Below are positions 1 to 6,602 of a DNA stretch of 55,179 bases, piece by piece; position 1 is the first letter of the stretch; each line of letters starts with the position of its first letter. This DNA comes from a virus. Position numbers and translations under genes: made by a program. The notes under the pieces are model-generated. The model searched no databases. It was not told where the DNA came from and saw only the letters and a program-made list of their open reading frames with translations. The DNA lies in IMG/VR virus record IMGVR_UViG_3300046734_000050, positions 1-55,179 of that record. One strand, given 5' to 3'.

Positions 1-60
1 CAAAAGGAAGGAGCTAATTTAGAGATAACAGCATACTGTAAACCTATAAGGAAAAAATAA
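1..60 (+). CDS. 3' end of small Cys-containing protein (partial)
   Basis: The frame opens at base 1 and reads 19 codons to a TAA at 58-60. It is identical to the last 19 codons of the complete gene at 54791-54973. It is therefore the same gene interrupted by the window edge, not a second locus. The following gene starts one base after the stop. Confidence 0.85.
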   Translation, partial: QKEGANLEITAYCKPIRKK

Positions 61-266
61 AATGTTAGCAGAACTAGCCGCAGCTAACGCTGCTTTCAGC
101 GTCATAAAACAATTTGTGTCCAACGGTAAAGAACTGAGTGGGTGTGCAAAACATATAAGCGATTTCGTATTCTCTAAAGAAGCAATAGAAAAGAACCTAA
201 AGAAAAAGAAAGCTAAAGGTGTAGGAGGTACAGACTTAGAAGAGTTCATGGCTCTTGAGCAGATAA
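1..266. repeat. Left copy of the terminal overlap
   Basis: Bases 1-266 recur at 54914-55179 in the same orientation with five substitutions (positions 100, 142, 166, 190 and 220) and no gaps. The repeat carries the 3' end of one gene and the 5' part of the next. It is best read as the overlap that closes a circular or circularly permuted assembly. A genuine direct terminal repeat cannot be excluded. Confidence 0.9.
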
Positions 267-505
267 AAGAAAAAGAAGAAGAACTCAAGAAGATGATGAT
301 ATATCTAGGCAGACCCGGATTATGGCAAGATTGGCAAGCCTTCCAAGCTGAAGCACGTAAGTCTAGACGCTATCAAGAAAAGATGGCAGAGAAGCGTCAA
401 CAAGAACTAATGGAATATGTAGGCTACGGAATAGCATTTATAGTTGTTATATTCTTTGCAGGACTGTTAGCGTGGGCTGCAGGTAAATGGGTAGGAAAGT
501 TTTGA
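62..505 (+). CDS. Coiled-coil protein with C-terminal membrane segment
   Basis: A 147-residue protein of unknown function. Residues about 30-115 are highly charged (long Lys/Glu stretches, probably helical and coiled-coil). Residues about 120-142 form one strongly hydrophobic transmembrane segment ending in a short basic tail. The ATG follows an AGGAAA-type ribosome site. From memory, similar proteins recur in marine phages as conserved hypotheticals. Its position just upstream of holin-like genes and a lysozyme suggests an accessory role in lysis or the cell envelope, but nothing identifies it as a spanin. Its first 68 codons recur at 54975-55179 with only synonymous changes. Confidence 0.8.
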   Translation: MLAELAAANAAFSVIKQFVSNGKELSGCAKHISDFVFSKEAIEKNLKKKKAKGVGGTDLEEFMALEQIKEKEEELKKMMIYLGRPGLWQDWQAFQAEARKSRRYQEKMAEKRQQELMEYVGYGIAFIVVIFFAGLLAWAAGKWVGKF

Positions 506-642
506 GTCCTTGTGTAGGCATCTGTAAGTTACAAGGAAATGTCTGTACAGGATGCTTTAGAACAATAGAACAAATAAAGGAAGCATATGAGAGCACCACA
601 AAAATCTCTAGCAAATTGGACAAAACAAAAGTGGCGAACTAA
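502..642 (+). CDS. DUF1289-like small Cys protein, TTG start
   Basis: A 46-residue frame starting with TTG inside the stop of the previous gene (TTGA overlap), preceded by AGGAAAG with 5-base spacing. The product opens with SPCVGIC and continues with CTGCFRT, the four-cysteine pattern of DUF1289, a short probably metal-binding family found in proteobacteria. The next gene begins within its 3' end. The cysteine signature and ribosome site make it convincing despite its length. Function is unknown. Confidence 0.65.
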   Translation: MSPCVGICKLQGNVCTGCFRTIEQIKEAYESTTKISSKLDKTKVAN

Positions 643-832
643 AAGTGGGAAGCCTAGTACACAAGGGAGTAAAGCAACAGGTGAACGTTATCTACCTGAA
701 AAAGCAATTAAGGCTCTTTCTTCCAGTGAATACGCCGCCAGTACGGCTGCTAAACGAAAAGCAACTAGAGCAGGTAGACAGGTATCTAAACAGCCCAAAA
801 AGATTGCTACAAAAACGGCGAGATTTAGATGA
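587..832 (+). CDS. Small basic conserved phage protein
   Basis: An 81-residue Lys/Arg/Ser-rich protein with the N-terminal pattern WTKQKWRTKSGKPS and then RYLPEKAIKALSSSEY, which I remember as a conserved small protein of marine phages. It has no membrane segment. The ATG follows AAGGAAG with ideal spacing. It overlaps the DUF1289-like gene by 56 bases, and its stop overlaps the next start (ATGA). The charge suggests nucleic-acid or envelope binding, but function is unknown. Confidence 0.75.
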   Translation: MRAPQKSLANWTKQKWRTKSGKPSTQGSKATGERYLPEKAIKALSSSEYAASTAAKRKATRAGRQVSKQPKKIATKTARFR

Positions 833-960
833 AAAAATACGAATTTTATCTCGCTTTAGCGAAGCCCTTCCAGAAGGTAGGAAACTATCTAATGCTAAAA
901 CACGTAAAGGCTCTGAGACAGTGGCAAGCAAAACAAAGAATTAGGCAGGAAAGACTTTAG
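829..960 (+). CDS. 43-residue basic peptide
   Basis: An ATG overlapping the upstream stop (ATGA at 829-832) opens 43 codons ending in TAG at 958-960, whose last base begins the next gene's GTG. The product is basic and aromatic with a likely amphipathic helix. Support comes only from the tight stop-start coupling at both ends. The longer overlapping frame at 645-944 was judged less likely because it would lie across the better supported gene at 587-832. Confidence 0.45.
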   Translation: MKKYEFYLALAKPFQKVGNYLMLKHVKALRQWQAKQRIRQERL

Positions 961-1208
961 TGGTAACCGTTGAACAATTCTTAGAATGGAAAATACTTCC
1001 TAGATGTATGATGCTTGCAAGCACAGTAATGTCATGGAGATGTGCAGAATGGTTTATGGAACTTGATGCACCAACAGCGGCTCAGTCAGCTTTCGTGTCA
1101 GTAGTTATGGGTGTGATGACAGGTGTCTTTGGTATTTGGATGGGTCACGAACATAAAGGAGATAGTAATGTTAACAGCGTTGATAGGACCAATCGCAAAT
1201 CTCGCTAG
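960..1208 (+). CDS. Holin-like small membrane protein, GTG start
   Basis: An 82-residue protein with two hydrophobic segments (about residues 14-32 and 42-62) and a charged tail. The first block, VEQFLEWKILPR, and the glycine-rich second helix ending in GIWMGHE match a small membrane protein that marine phages often carry beside lysozyme genes and that is often annotated as a holin. The start is GTG fused to the previous stop, with AGGAAAG upstream. The 3' end overlaps the next gene by 41 bases. The role as inner-membrane pore former is inferred from topology and neighbourhood. Confidence 0.65.
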   Translation: MVTVEQFLEWKILPRCMMLASTVMSWRCAEWFMELDAPTAAQSAFVSVVMGVMTGVFGIWMGHEHKGDSNVNSVDRTNRKSR

Positions 1209-1560
1209 TTCTTGGATGGACAGCAAGGTTGAGAAGGTTAAAGCTGAAGGACAGGCAAAGGTAGCACAAGCTAAAGCTAAAGCAGTTGTAGCTGAGAAGG
1301 TAGCAACAGGCGAAGTTGAATGGGAAAAGTCTATGGCAGATGCCACAGATAATTCATGGAAAGACGAATTTGCCTTGACAGTTTTACTTTTACCTGCTAT
1401 ACTAGTGTTCATTCCTAGCATGACAGAATATGTAAGAACAGGGTTTGAGGTATTGAATACACTTCCTGAGTGGTATCAATATCTTTTGTTTATAGCAATT
1501 AGTGCATCGTTTGGTATTAAGGGTGCAGGTCAGGCTATGAAGATTATGAGGAAAAAATAA
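1168..1560 (+). CDS. Three-segment holin-like membrane protein
   Basis: A 130-residue protein. The N-terminal segment LTALIGPIANLASSW is amphipathic, followed by an Ala/Lys coiled region, then two hydrophobic stretches (about 74-93 and 103-122) and a basic tail. This resembles the 3TM phage holin families related to the gene transfer agent holin. The ATG at 1168 was chosen because AAAGGAG precedes it, whereas an in-frame start at 1123 has no such site. It likely acts in the inner membrane with the lysozyme two genes downstream. Its stop overlaps the next ATG (TAATG). Confidence 0.6.
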   Translation: MLTALIGPIANLASSWMDSKVEKVKAEGQAKVAQAKAKAVVAEKVATGEVEWEKSMADATDNSWKDEFALTVLLLPAILVFIPSMTEYVRTGFEVLNTLPEWYQYLLFIAISASFGIKGAGQAMKIMRKK

Positions 1561-1655
1561 TGTTTGCTTGGTTTAAAAACTTATTTATACATTCTAGCGG
1601 AGACTTATCTAAGCATAGACTACACACAACCAAGTATCAAGACTTGTGCATGTAA
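1560..1655 (+). CDS. 31-residue peptide between holin and lysozyme
   Basis: TAATG coupling to the holin-like gene opens 31 codons ending at TAA 1653-1655, nine bases before the lysozyme start. The N-terminus (MFAWFKNLF) is amphipathic and aromatic. Otherwise this 104-base gap would be empty. Translation is supported only by coupling and position. Confidence 0.4.
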   Translation: MFAWFKNLFIHSSGDLSKHRLHTTKYQDLCM

Positions 1656-1664
1656 AGGAAGACA

Positions 1665-2132
1665 ATGAACTTAATAAAACTACAAGATGAAATAGCAGAC
1701 GATGAAGGCGTTAAGTACGAAATATATAAATGTTCAGAAGGATACCCTACAGGGGGTATTGGACATCTGATTACAGAATGGGATGAAGAGTATTATGAAA
1801 AACCCATAGGAACAAGGATTCCACATGAACAAGTGGATGATTGGTTTGCGAAAGACATAGAAACAACTATAAAAGATTGTAACCTATTGTTTTCGCAATT
1901 CGATAATCTACCTGAAGATATACAACATGTATTAGCCAATATGTGTTTTCAATTAGGTAGACCTCGCCTATCTAAATTTAAGAATATGATTGCCGCCGTA
2001 GAAGATTTAGATTGGCATAAAATGGCAGACGAAATGGAAGATTCTCGTTGGTTTAAACAGACTCCCAATAGAGCAAAACGTCTAATAGCAATCGTGGATA
2101 GGCAGCATCATAGAGAGAACCCACCCGTATGA
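1665..2132 (+). CDS. T4-type lysozyme (GH24) with Cys in place of the catalytic Asp
   Basis: A 155-residue endolysin that should cleave the beta-1,4 bond between MurNAc and GlcNAc in peptidoglycan. Aligned with T4 lysozyme, Glu14 matches catalytic Glu11 and Thr29 matches Thr26 in the YPTGGIGH block. The position of Asp20 is Cys23. The NRAKRLI motif near the C-terminus is the usual GH24 signature. No signal peptide is visible, so export should depend on the holin. An AAGGAAG site precedes the ATG, and the stop overlaps the terS start (ATGA). A T4 lysozyme with Cys at this position is reported to stay active, so this enzyme is probably functional. Confidence 0.88.
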   Translation: MNLIKLQDEIADDEGVKYEIYKCSEGYPTGGIGHLITEWDEEYYEKPIGTRIPHEQVDDWFAKDIETTIKDCNLLFSQFDNLPEDIQHVLANMCFQLGRPRLSKFKNMIAAVEDLDWHKMADEMEDSRWFKQTPNRAKRLIAIVDRQHHRENPPV

Positions 2133-2491
2133 GTAGACAACTAACCGAAAGACAACAAAAGTTTCTTGATGTACTATTTGATGGTGCAGGTGGAGATGTC
2201 GCACAGGCTAAAGTGCTTGCAGGATATTCTGAAACATCTAGTACAACAGATATAATAAAATCTCTCAAAGAAGAGATTATGGAAGCTACACAATTATATA
2301 TGGGTAGAAACGCACCTAAAGCCGCTGTGGCTATGGTAAGTGGTGTAGATGACCCTACCCAGCTTGGCATACGAGATAAGCTCTCAGCAAGCAAAGAACT
2401 GCTAGACAGAGTAGGTTTAATTAAGACCGAGAAGGTACAAGTAGAGGCATCAGGTGGTGTTATGATATTACCTCCTAAAAATAAAGAGTAG
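2129..2491 (+). CDS. terS: Terminase small subunit
   Basis: A 120-residue protein opening with LTERQQKFLDVLFDGAGGD, then AKVLAGYS, the helix-turn-helix type N-terminus common to phage small terminases (recognition of the packaging site on DNA). The C-terminus, with a glycine- and proline-rich end, probably contacts the large subunit. It sits directly upstream of the terminase large subunit, separated by one small gene, and is translationally coupled to the lysozyme. Confidence 0.75.
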   Translation: MSRQLTERQQKFLDVLFDGAGGDVAQAKVLAGYSETSSTTDIIKSLKEEIMEATQLYMGRNAPKAAVAMVSGVDDPTQLGIRDKLSASKELLDRVGLIKTEKVQVEASGGVMILPPKNKE

Positions 2492-2492
2492 A

Positions 2493-2897
2493 ATGACAGT
2501 AAGAAGTTTAGGTAAGTGGAAGTTACCACAACCTACAGACATAAAGGATGAAGAAGGTAAAGAGTGGTCTAAGATACCACGTATATCACGAATAATACCT
2601 TTTGGATATGAAAAAGATAAAGAAGACCCTGACGTACTTAATCCAATACCCTTTGAACTTGAAGCTATTGAAATGGCTAGAAAGTATGTAAGACAGTATT
2701 CCTATAGGCAAGTTGCTAATTGGGTTACTCAAAAAACAGGTAGAGAAATATCTCACGTAGGATTAAGAAAAAGGTTAATGCATGAGCAACAACGTAAGAA
2801 CCAAGCTAGAACTCTCAGAAAATGGTCTGAGTACGCCCAGAAAGCAATCGAAAAGGCGAAAGCCATTGAAGAAGAAAGACTCGGTTCAAAAACCTAG
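2493..2897 (+). CDS. Terminase-associated HTH-like protein
   Basis: A 134-residue protein of unknown function. Residues about 60-95 (KYVRQYSYRQVANWVTQK, then ISHVGLRKRL) read as a helix-turn-helix of the resolvase/recombinase type. The rest is a charged helix. It lies between terS and terL and overlaps terL by 116 bases in another frame. From memory the same gene sits there in related marine phages. A DNA-binding role in packaging is inferred. Confidence 0.7.
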   Translation: MTVRSLGKWKLPQPTDIKDEEGKEWSKIPRISRIIPFGYEKDKEDPDVLNPIPFELEAIEMARKYVRQYSYRQVANWVTQKTGREISHVGLRKRLMHEQQRKNQARTLRKWSEYAQKAIEKAKAIEEERLGSKT

Positions 2898-4326
2898 TAT
2901 AGTTGAAGTAGAAAGATTAGAAGAAGAATCTCTTAATGTAATCTTTAAACCAAATGCAGGACCACAGACAGAGTTTCTTGCGGCAAATGAAAGAGAAGTA
3001 TTATATGGAGGTAGTGCAGGTGGTGGTAAATCATATGCTATGCTTGCAGACCCTTTAAGATATATGGGTCATCCATCGTTTAGTGGTTTATTATTAAGAC
3101 ATACAACAGAAGAACTTAGAGAATTAGTATGGAAGTCACAAGAATTATATCCTAAGATTTGGAAGGGTATAAAATGGTCAGAAAGAAAGATGCAATGGGT
3201 AGCACCATCAGGTGCTAGATTGTGGATGTCATACCTTGACAGAGATGATGACGTATTAAGATATCAAGGATTGGCATTTAGTTGGATAGGGTTTGACGAG
3301 TTAACGCAGTGGGCAACTCCATTTTCATGGAATTACATGCGTTCACGTTTAAGAACAGCATCATCAGATTTGCCAATCTATATGAGGGCAACCACAAACC
3401 CGGGAGGTCCGGGTCATGGTTGGGTCAAAAAAATGTTTATTGACCCCGCACCATATGGAAAGACATTTGATGCAACAGATATTGAGACCGGGGAAATACT
3501 TAAGTATCCAGCAGGACATAGCAAAGCTGGACAATCGTTATTTAAAAGGAAATTTATCCCTGCAAGATTACTTGACAATCCGTATTTATCTAGAGAAGGT
3601 GATTACGAAGCAATGTTGCTATCACTCCCAGAGCAACAGCGTAGGCAATTACTTGAAGGCGATTGGGATATTAAAGAAGGTGCCGCTTTTACGGAGTTCA
3701 ATCGTGATATTCACGTTGTTGAGCCTTTTCACATCCCTAGTAATTGGGTCAAATTTAGGGCTTGTGATTATGGGTATGGTTCTTATAGTGGGGTGTTATG
3801 GTTTGCTGTCTCACCATCTGAACAACTTATTGTTTATAGAGAACTCTATGTTAGCAAAGTCCTTGCCACAGATTTGGCAGATATGATAAATGAATTGGAA
3901 GCAGAAGATGGAAATATTAAGTACGGTGTTCTTGACAGTAGCCTTTGGCACAAACGTGGTGATACTGGTCCTTCTCTTGCGGAACAAATGATACAGAGAG
4001 GGTGTCGTTGGAGACCTTCTGATAGAAGTAAAGGTAGTCGTGTATCAGGTAAGAATGAGATACATAGACGTTTGCAAGTAGACGAATATACAGAAGAACC
4101 TAGAATAGTGTTTTTTAATACGTGTACTAATACGGTTTCGCAATTACCTTCTATACCTTTGGATAAAAAAAATCCCGAAGACGTAGATACTAGAGCCGAA
4201 GACCACTTGTATGATGCATTAAGATATGGTATAATGTCACGACCAAGATTTAGTATATTTGATTACGACCCACATGGCAGACCTTCTAGTAGTATGCCTG
4301 TAGCAGATTCAACGTTTGGATATTAA
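2782..4326 (+). CDS. terL: Terminase large subunit
   Basis: A 514-residue packaging motor. The Walker A site is GGSAGGGKS (76-84) and the Walker B site is IGFDEL with Asp172-Glu173. The C-terminal nuclease has the expected acidic residues at Asp329 (ACDYG), Asp385 (VLDSS) and Asp474/Asp478 (EDHLYDAL). It hydrolyses ATP to pump DNA through the portal and cuts concatemers. The ATG at 2782 is the only upstream ATG before the ATPase core, and this start makes an unusually long 116-base overlap with the previous gene. A later TTG near 2866 is possible. Confidence 0.93.
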   Translation: MSNNVRTKLELSENGLSTPRKQSKRRKPLKKKDSVQKPSIVEVERLEEESLNVIFKPNAGPQTEFLAANEREVLYGGSAGGGKSYAMLADPLRYMGHPSFSGLLLRHTTEELRELVWKSQELYPKIWKGIKWSERKMQWVAPSGARLWMSYLDRDDDVLRYQGLAFSWIGFDELTQWATPFSWNYMRSRLRTASSDLPIYMRATTNPGGPGHGWVKKMFIDPAPYGKTFDATDIETGEILKYPAGHSKAGQSLFKRKFIPARLLDNPYLSREGDYEAMLLSLPEQQRRQLLEGDWDIKEGAAFTEFNRDIHVVEPFHIPSNWVKFRACDYGYGSYSGVLWFAVSPSEQLIVYRELYVSKVLATDLADMINELEAEDGNIKYGVLDSSLWHKRGDTGPSLAEQMIQRGCRWRPSDRSKGSRVSGKNEIHRRLQVDEYTEEPRIVFFNTCTNTVSQLPSIPLDKKNPEDVDTRAEDHLYDALRYGIMSRPRFSIFDYDPHGRPSSSMPVADSTFGY

Positions 4327-4327
4327 T

Positions 4328-6457
4328 ATGGCTGAAGACGAAATAAATTTAGAAGATGATGCGATTGCATTAGAGGACTCTAAAGATTCTGATGTAACTG
4401 ATGTAGAAGTAAAAGGTATTGCTAGTCATGTTATGTCACAGTTTAAAAAATCAGAAGACTACAGATATGATGATGAAACAAGATGGGTTCGTGCCTATAG
4501 AAATTATAGAGGTATATATGGACCTGATGTTCAGTTTACGGAAGCCGAAAAGTCTAGAGTATTTATTAAAATAACTAAAACAAAAACATTAGCCGCTTAT
4601 GGACAGATTGCTGATGTATTATTTGCGGGAAATAAATTTCCTATAAGCATAGAGCCAACAGAGTTACCAGAAGGAATTGCTAAAGATGTTAGTTTCGACC
4701 CTAAAGAACCTCAAGAATTACGTAATCAAAATGACAGCGGAGATGTGGTTTCTCCTTACGGTTTTATGGGAGATGGCAAAGAGCTTCCTAAAGGAGCTAC
4801 AGCTAAAAGCTTGCAAGATATGCTTGGTCCTTTGGGGGAAAAGCTTGAAGACGTTGAAAATCTTAAAGAAGGCAGTGGACAAACTCCTACAGCGATAACA
4901 TATAGTCCTGCAATGATTGCAGCTAAGTCTATGGAAAAACAAATCATGGACCAACTGCAAGAATCTCATGCCAACAAACATCTTAGAAGTACAGCTTTTG
5001 AAATGGCGTTGTTTGGTACAGGGGTAATGAAAGGACCTTTTGCTGTTGACAAAGAATACCCAAACTGGGATGAAGAAGGGGAGTATTCTCCTGTATTTAA
5101 AACAATTCCTCAAGTCAGCCATGTTTCCGTTTGGAACTTTTATCCTGACCCTGATAGTACTAATATTGAACAAGCACAATACATAATAGAACGACACAAA
5201 ATGTCACGCTCTGAGCTACGTGCTTTAAAACGAAGACCTTACTTTAGAGATAACGTTATAGAAGAGGTAATATCAGAAGGAGAAAACTATACAAAAAAAT
5301 ATTGGGAAGATGACTTAATAGATTATAATCAAGATAGCTATGTAGAACGTTTTGAAGTTCTTGAATACTGGGGTATGTTAGATACCGAAATGCTTGAAGA
5401 CCAAGGGGTTGATATTCCCAAAGAATTAAAAGACTTTGAAGAGCTACAAGTTAATGTGTGGGTTTCTGGGGGTAGATTACTTAGAGTTGTACTTAACCCA
5501 TTTAAACCTGCTAAGATACCATACATGGCTGCACCTTATGAATTAAATCCATATTCTTTTTTTGGAATTGGATTAGCAGAAAATATGGATGACACACAAA
5601 CATTGATGAATGGTTTTATGAGAATGGCTGTTGATAATGCGGTGTTATCAGGTAATTTACTTATAGAGGTGGATGAAACAAACTTAGTTCCGGGACAAGA
5701 CTTATCTGTATATCCGGGTAAAGTATTTAGAAGGCAAGGTGGTGCACCGGGTCAAGCTATCTTCGGTACGAAGTTTCCAAATGTATCAAATGAAAACTTA
5801 CAATTGTTTGATAAAGCTAGACAACTAGCAGATGAGAGTACAGGATTACCATCATTCTCTCATGGACAAACAGGAGTATCCGGTGTAGGAAGAACTGCAT
5901 CAGGCATATCTATGTTAATGAACGCAGCAAGTGGCAGTATTAAAACTGTTATTAAAAATGTAGATGATTATTTACTTAAGCCTTTAGGTGAAGGATTGTT
6001 TAGATTTAATATGCAATTTAATTTTAACCCAGAAATAAGAGGTGATTTAGAAGTTCATGCTAGAGGAACGGAAAGCCTAATGGCAAACGAAGTCCGTAGC
6101 CAAAGACTAATGCAATTTTTACAAACTGCATCTAATCCTGCCCTTGCTCCGTTTGCTAAGTTTAATTATATAATTAGAGAAATAGCAAAAGCTATGGATT
6201 TAGACCCATCAAAGGTTACTAACAATATGGATGAAGCTGTTTTACAAGCGGAGTTACTTAAACAGTTTCAAGGACCTCCACCACCTCAAGGTCAAGCTCC
6301 AGCAGGTGCAAATCCAATGGACTCCACAGGAGCAGGGGGAGGAACAATAGGAACAGGTCAAGTGCCGCAACCGAATGAACAAGGATTTAGTGGAAATGGA
6401 CAAGCAAATACTGGGCAACCTCAAACCCCTAGTCAGCCACCAGCACCAACTCAATAA
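4328..6457 (+). CDS. Portal protein
   Basis: A 709-residue protein beginning one base after terL. The start at ATG 4328 is preferred over an upstream TTG at 4316. It has a very acidic N-terminus, a long mixed alpha/beta body and a Pro/Gln/Gly-rich tail after about residue 640. Position after terL and size match the large portal proteins of P22-like and marine podoviruses. It should form the dodecameric ring at the capsid vertex through which DNA moves. Blocks such as WVRAYRNYRGIYG and SHGQTGVSGVGRTASGISML fit the family as I remember it. Confidence 0.85.
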   Translation: MAEDEINLEDDAIALEDSKDSDVTDVEVKGIASHVMSQFKKSEDYRYDDETRWVRAYRNYRGIYGPDVQFTEAEKSRVFIKITKTKTLAAYGQIADVLFAGNKFPISIEPTELPEGIAKDVSFDPKEPQELRNQNDSGDVVSPYGFMGDGKELPKGATAKSLQDMLGPLGEKLEDVENLKEGSGQTPTAITYSPAMIAAKSMEKQIMDQLQESHANKHLRSTAFEMALFGTGVMKGPFAVDKEYPNWDEEGEYSPVFKTIPQVSHVSVWNFYPDPDSTNIEQAQYIIERHKMSRSELRALKRRPYFRDNVIEEVISEGENYTKKYWEDDLIDYNQDSYVERFEVLEYWGMLDTEMLEDQGVDIPKELKDFEELQVNVWVSGGRLLRVVLNPFKPAKIPYMAAPYELNPYSFFGIGLAENMDDTQTLMNGFMRMAVDNAVLSGNLLIEVDETNLVPGQDLSVYPGKVFRRQGGAPGQAIFGTKFPNVSNENLQLFDKARQLADESTGLPSFSHGQTGVSGVGRTASGISMLMNAASGSIKTVIKNVDDYLLKPLGEGLFRFNMQFNFNPEIRGDLEVHARGTESLMANEVRSQRLMQFLQTASNPALAPFAKFNYIIREIAKAMDLDPSKVTNNMDEAVLQAELLKQFQGPPPPQGQAPAGANPMDSTGAGGGTIGTGQVPQPNEQGFSGNGQANTGQPQTPSQPPAPTQ

Positions 6458-6602
6458 GTATTTAGATGCTTTAATAGAACAGCATCATAAAGCTATAGAG
6501 CAAACAGAAGATACAGTTGTTATGTATAGAACGCAAGGTGCAATAGCAGCATTGAGAAGATTAAAATATTTAAGAGACGAGGTAAATAAAAACGATGGCT
6601 AA
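6375..6602 (+). CDS. Small portal-downstream protein
   Basis: A 75-residue protein whose second half (LDALIEQHHKAIEQ, then YRTQGAIAALRRLKYLRDEV) is a helical block I remember as conserved behind portal genes of marine phages. ATG 6375 lies inside the portal tail (83-base overlap). ATG 6396 is an alternative and no later ATG fits. It ends inside the next start. Function is unknown, possibly a head-assembly factor. Confidence 0.6.
   Translation: MNKDLVEMDKQILGNLKPLVSHQHQLNKYLDALIEQHHKAIEQTEDTVVMYRTQGAIAALRRLKYLRDEVNKNDG

Noticed and set aside
645-944. A 99-codon rightward frame
   Set aside because: It runs across the better supported gene at 587-832 (good ribosome site, conserved pattern) and the coupled gene at 829-960, and has no recognisable content.
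3416-3886. A 156-codon frame inside terL
   Set aside because: It lies wholly within the terminase nuclease region, whose catalytic residues are in the other frame; no ribosome site.
4718-5197. A 159-codon leftward frame opposite the portal gene
   Set aside because: Opposite-strand shadow in a region where all other genes are rightward; low-complexity Phe/Cys/Arg content.
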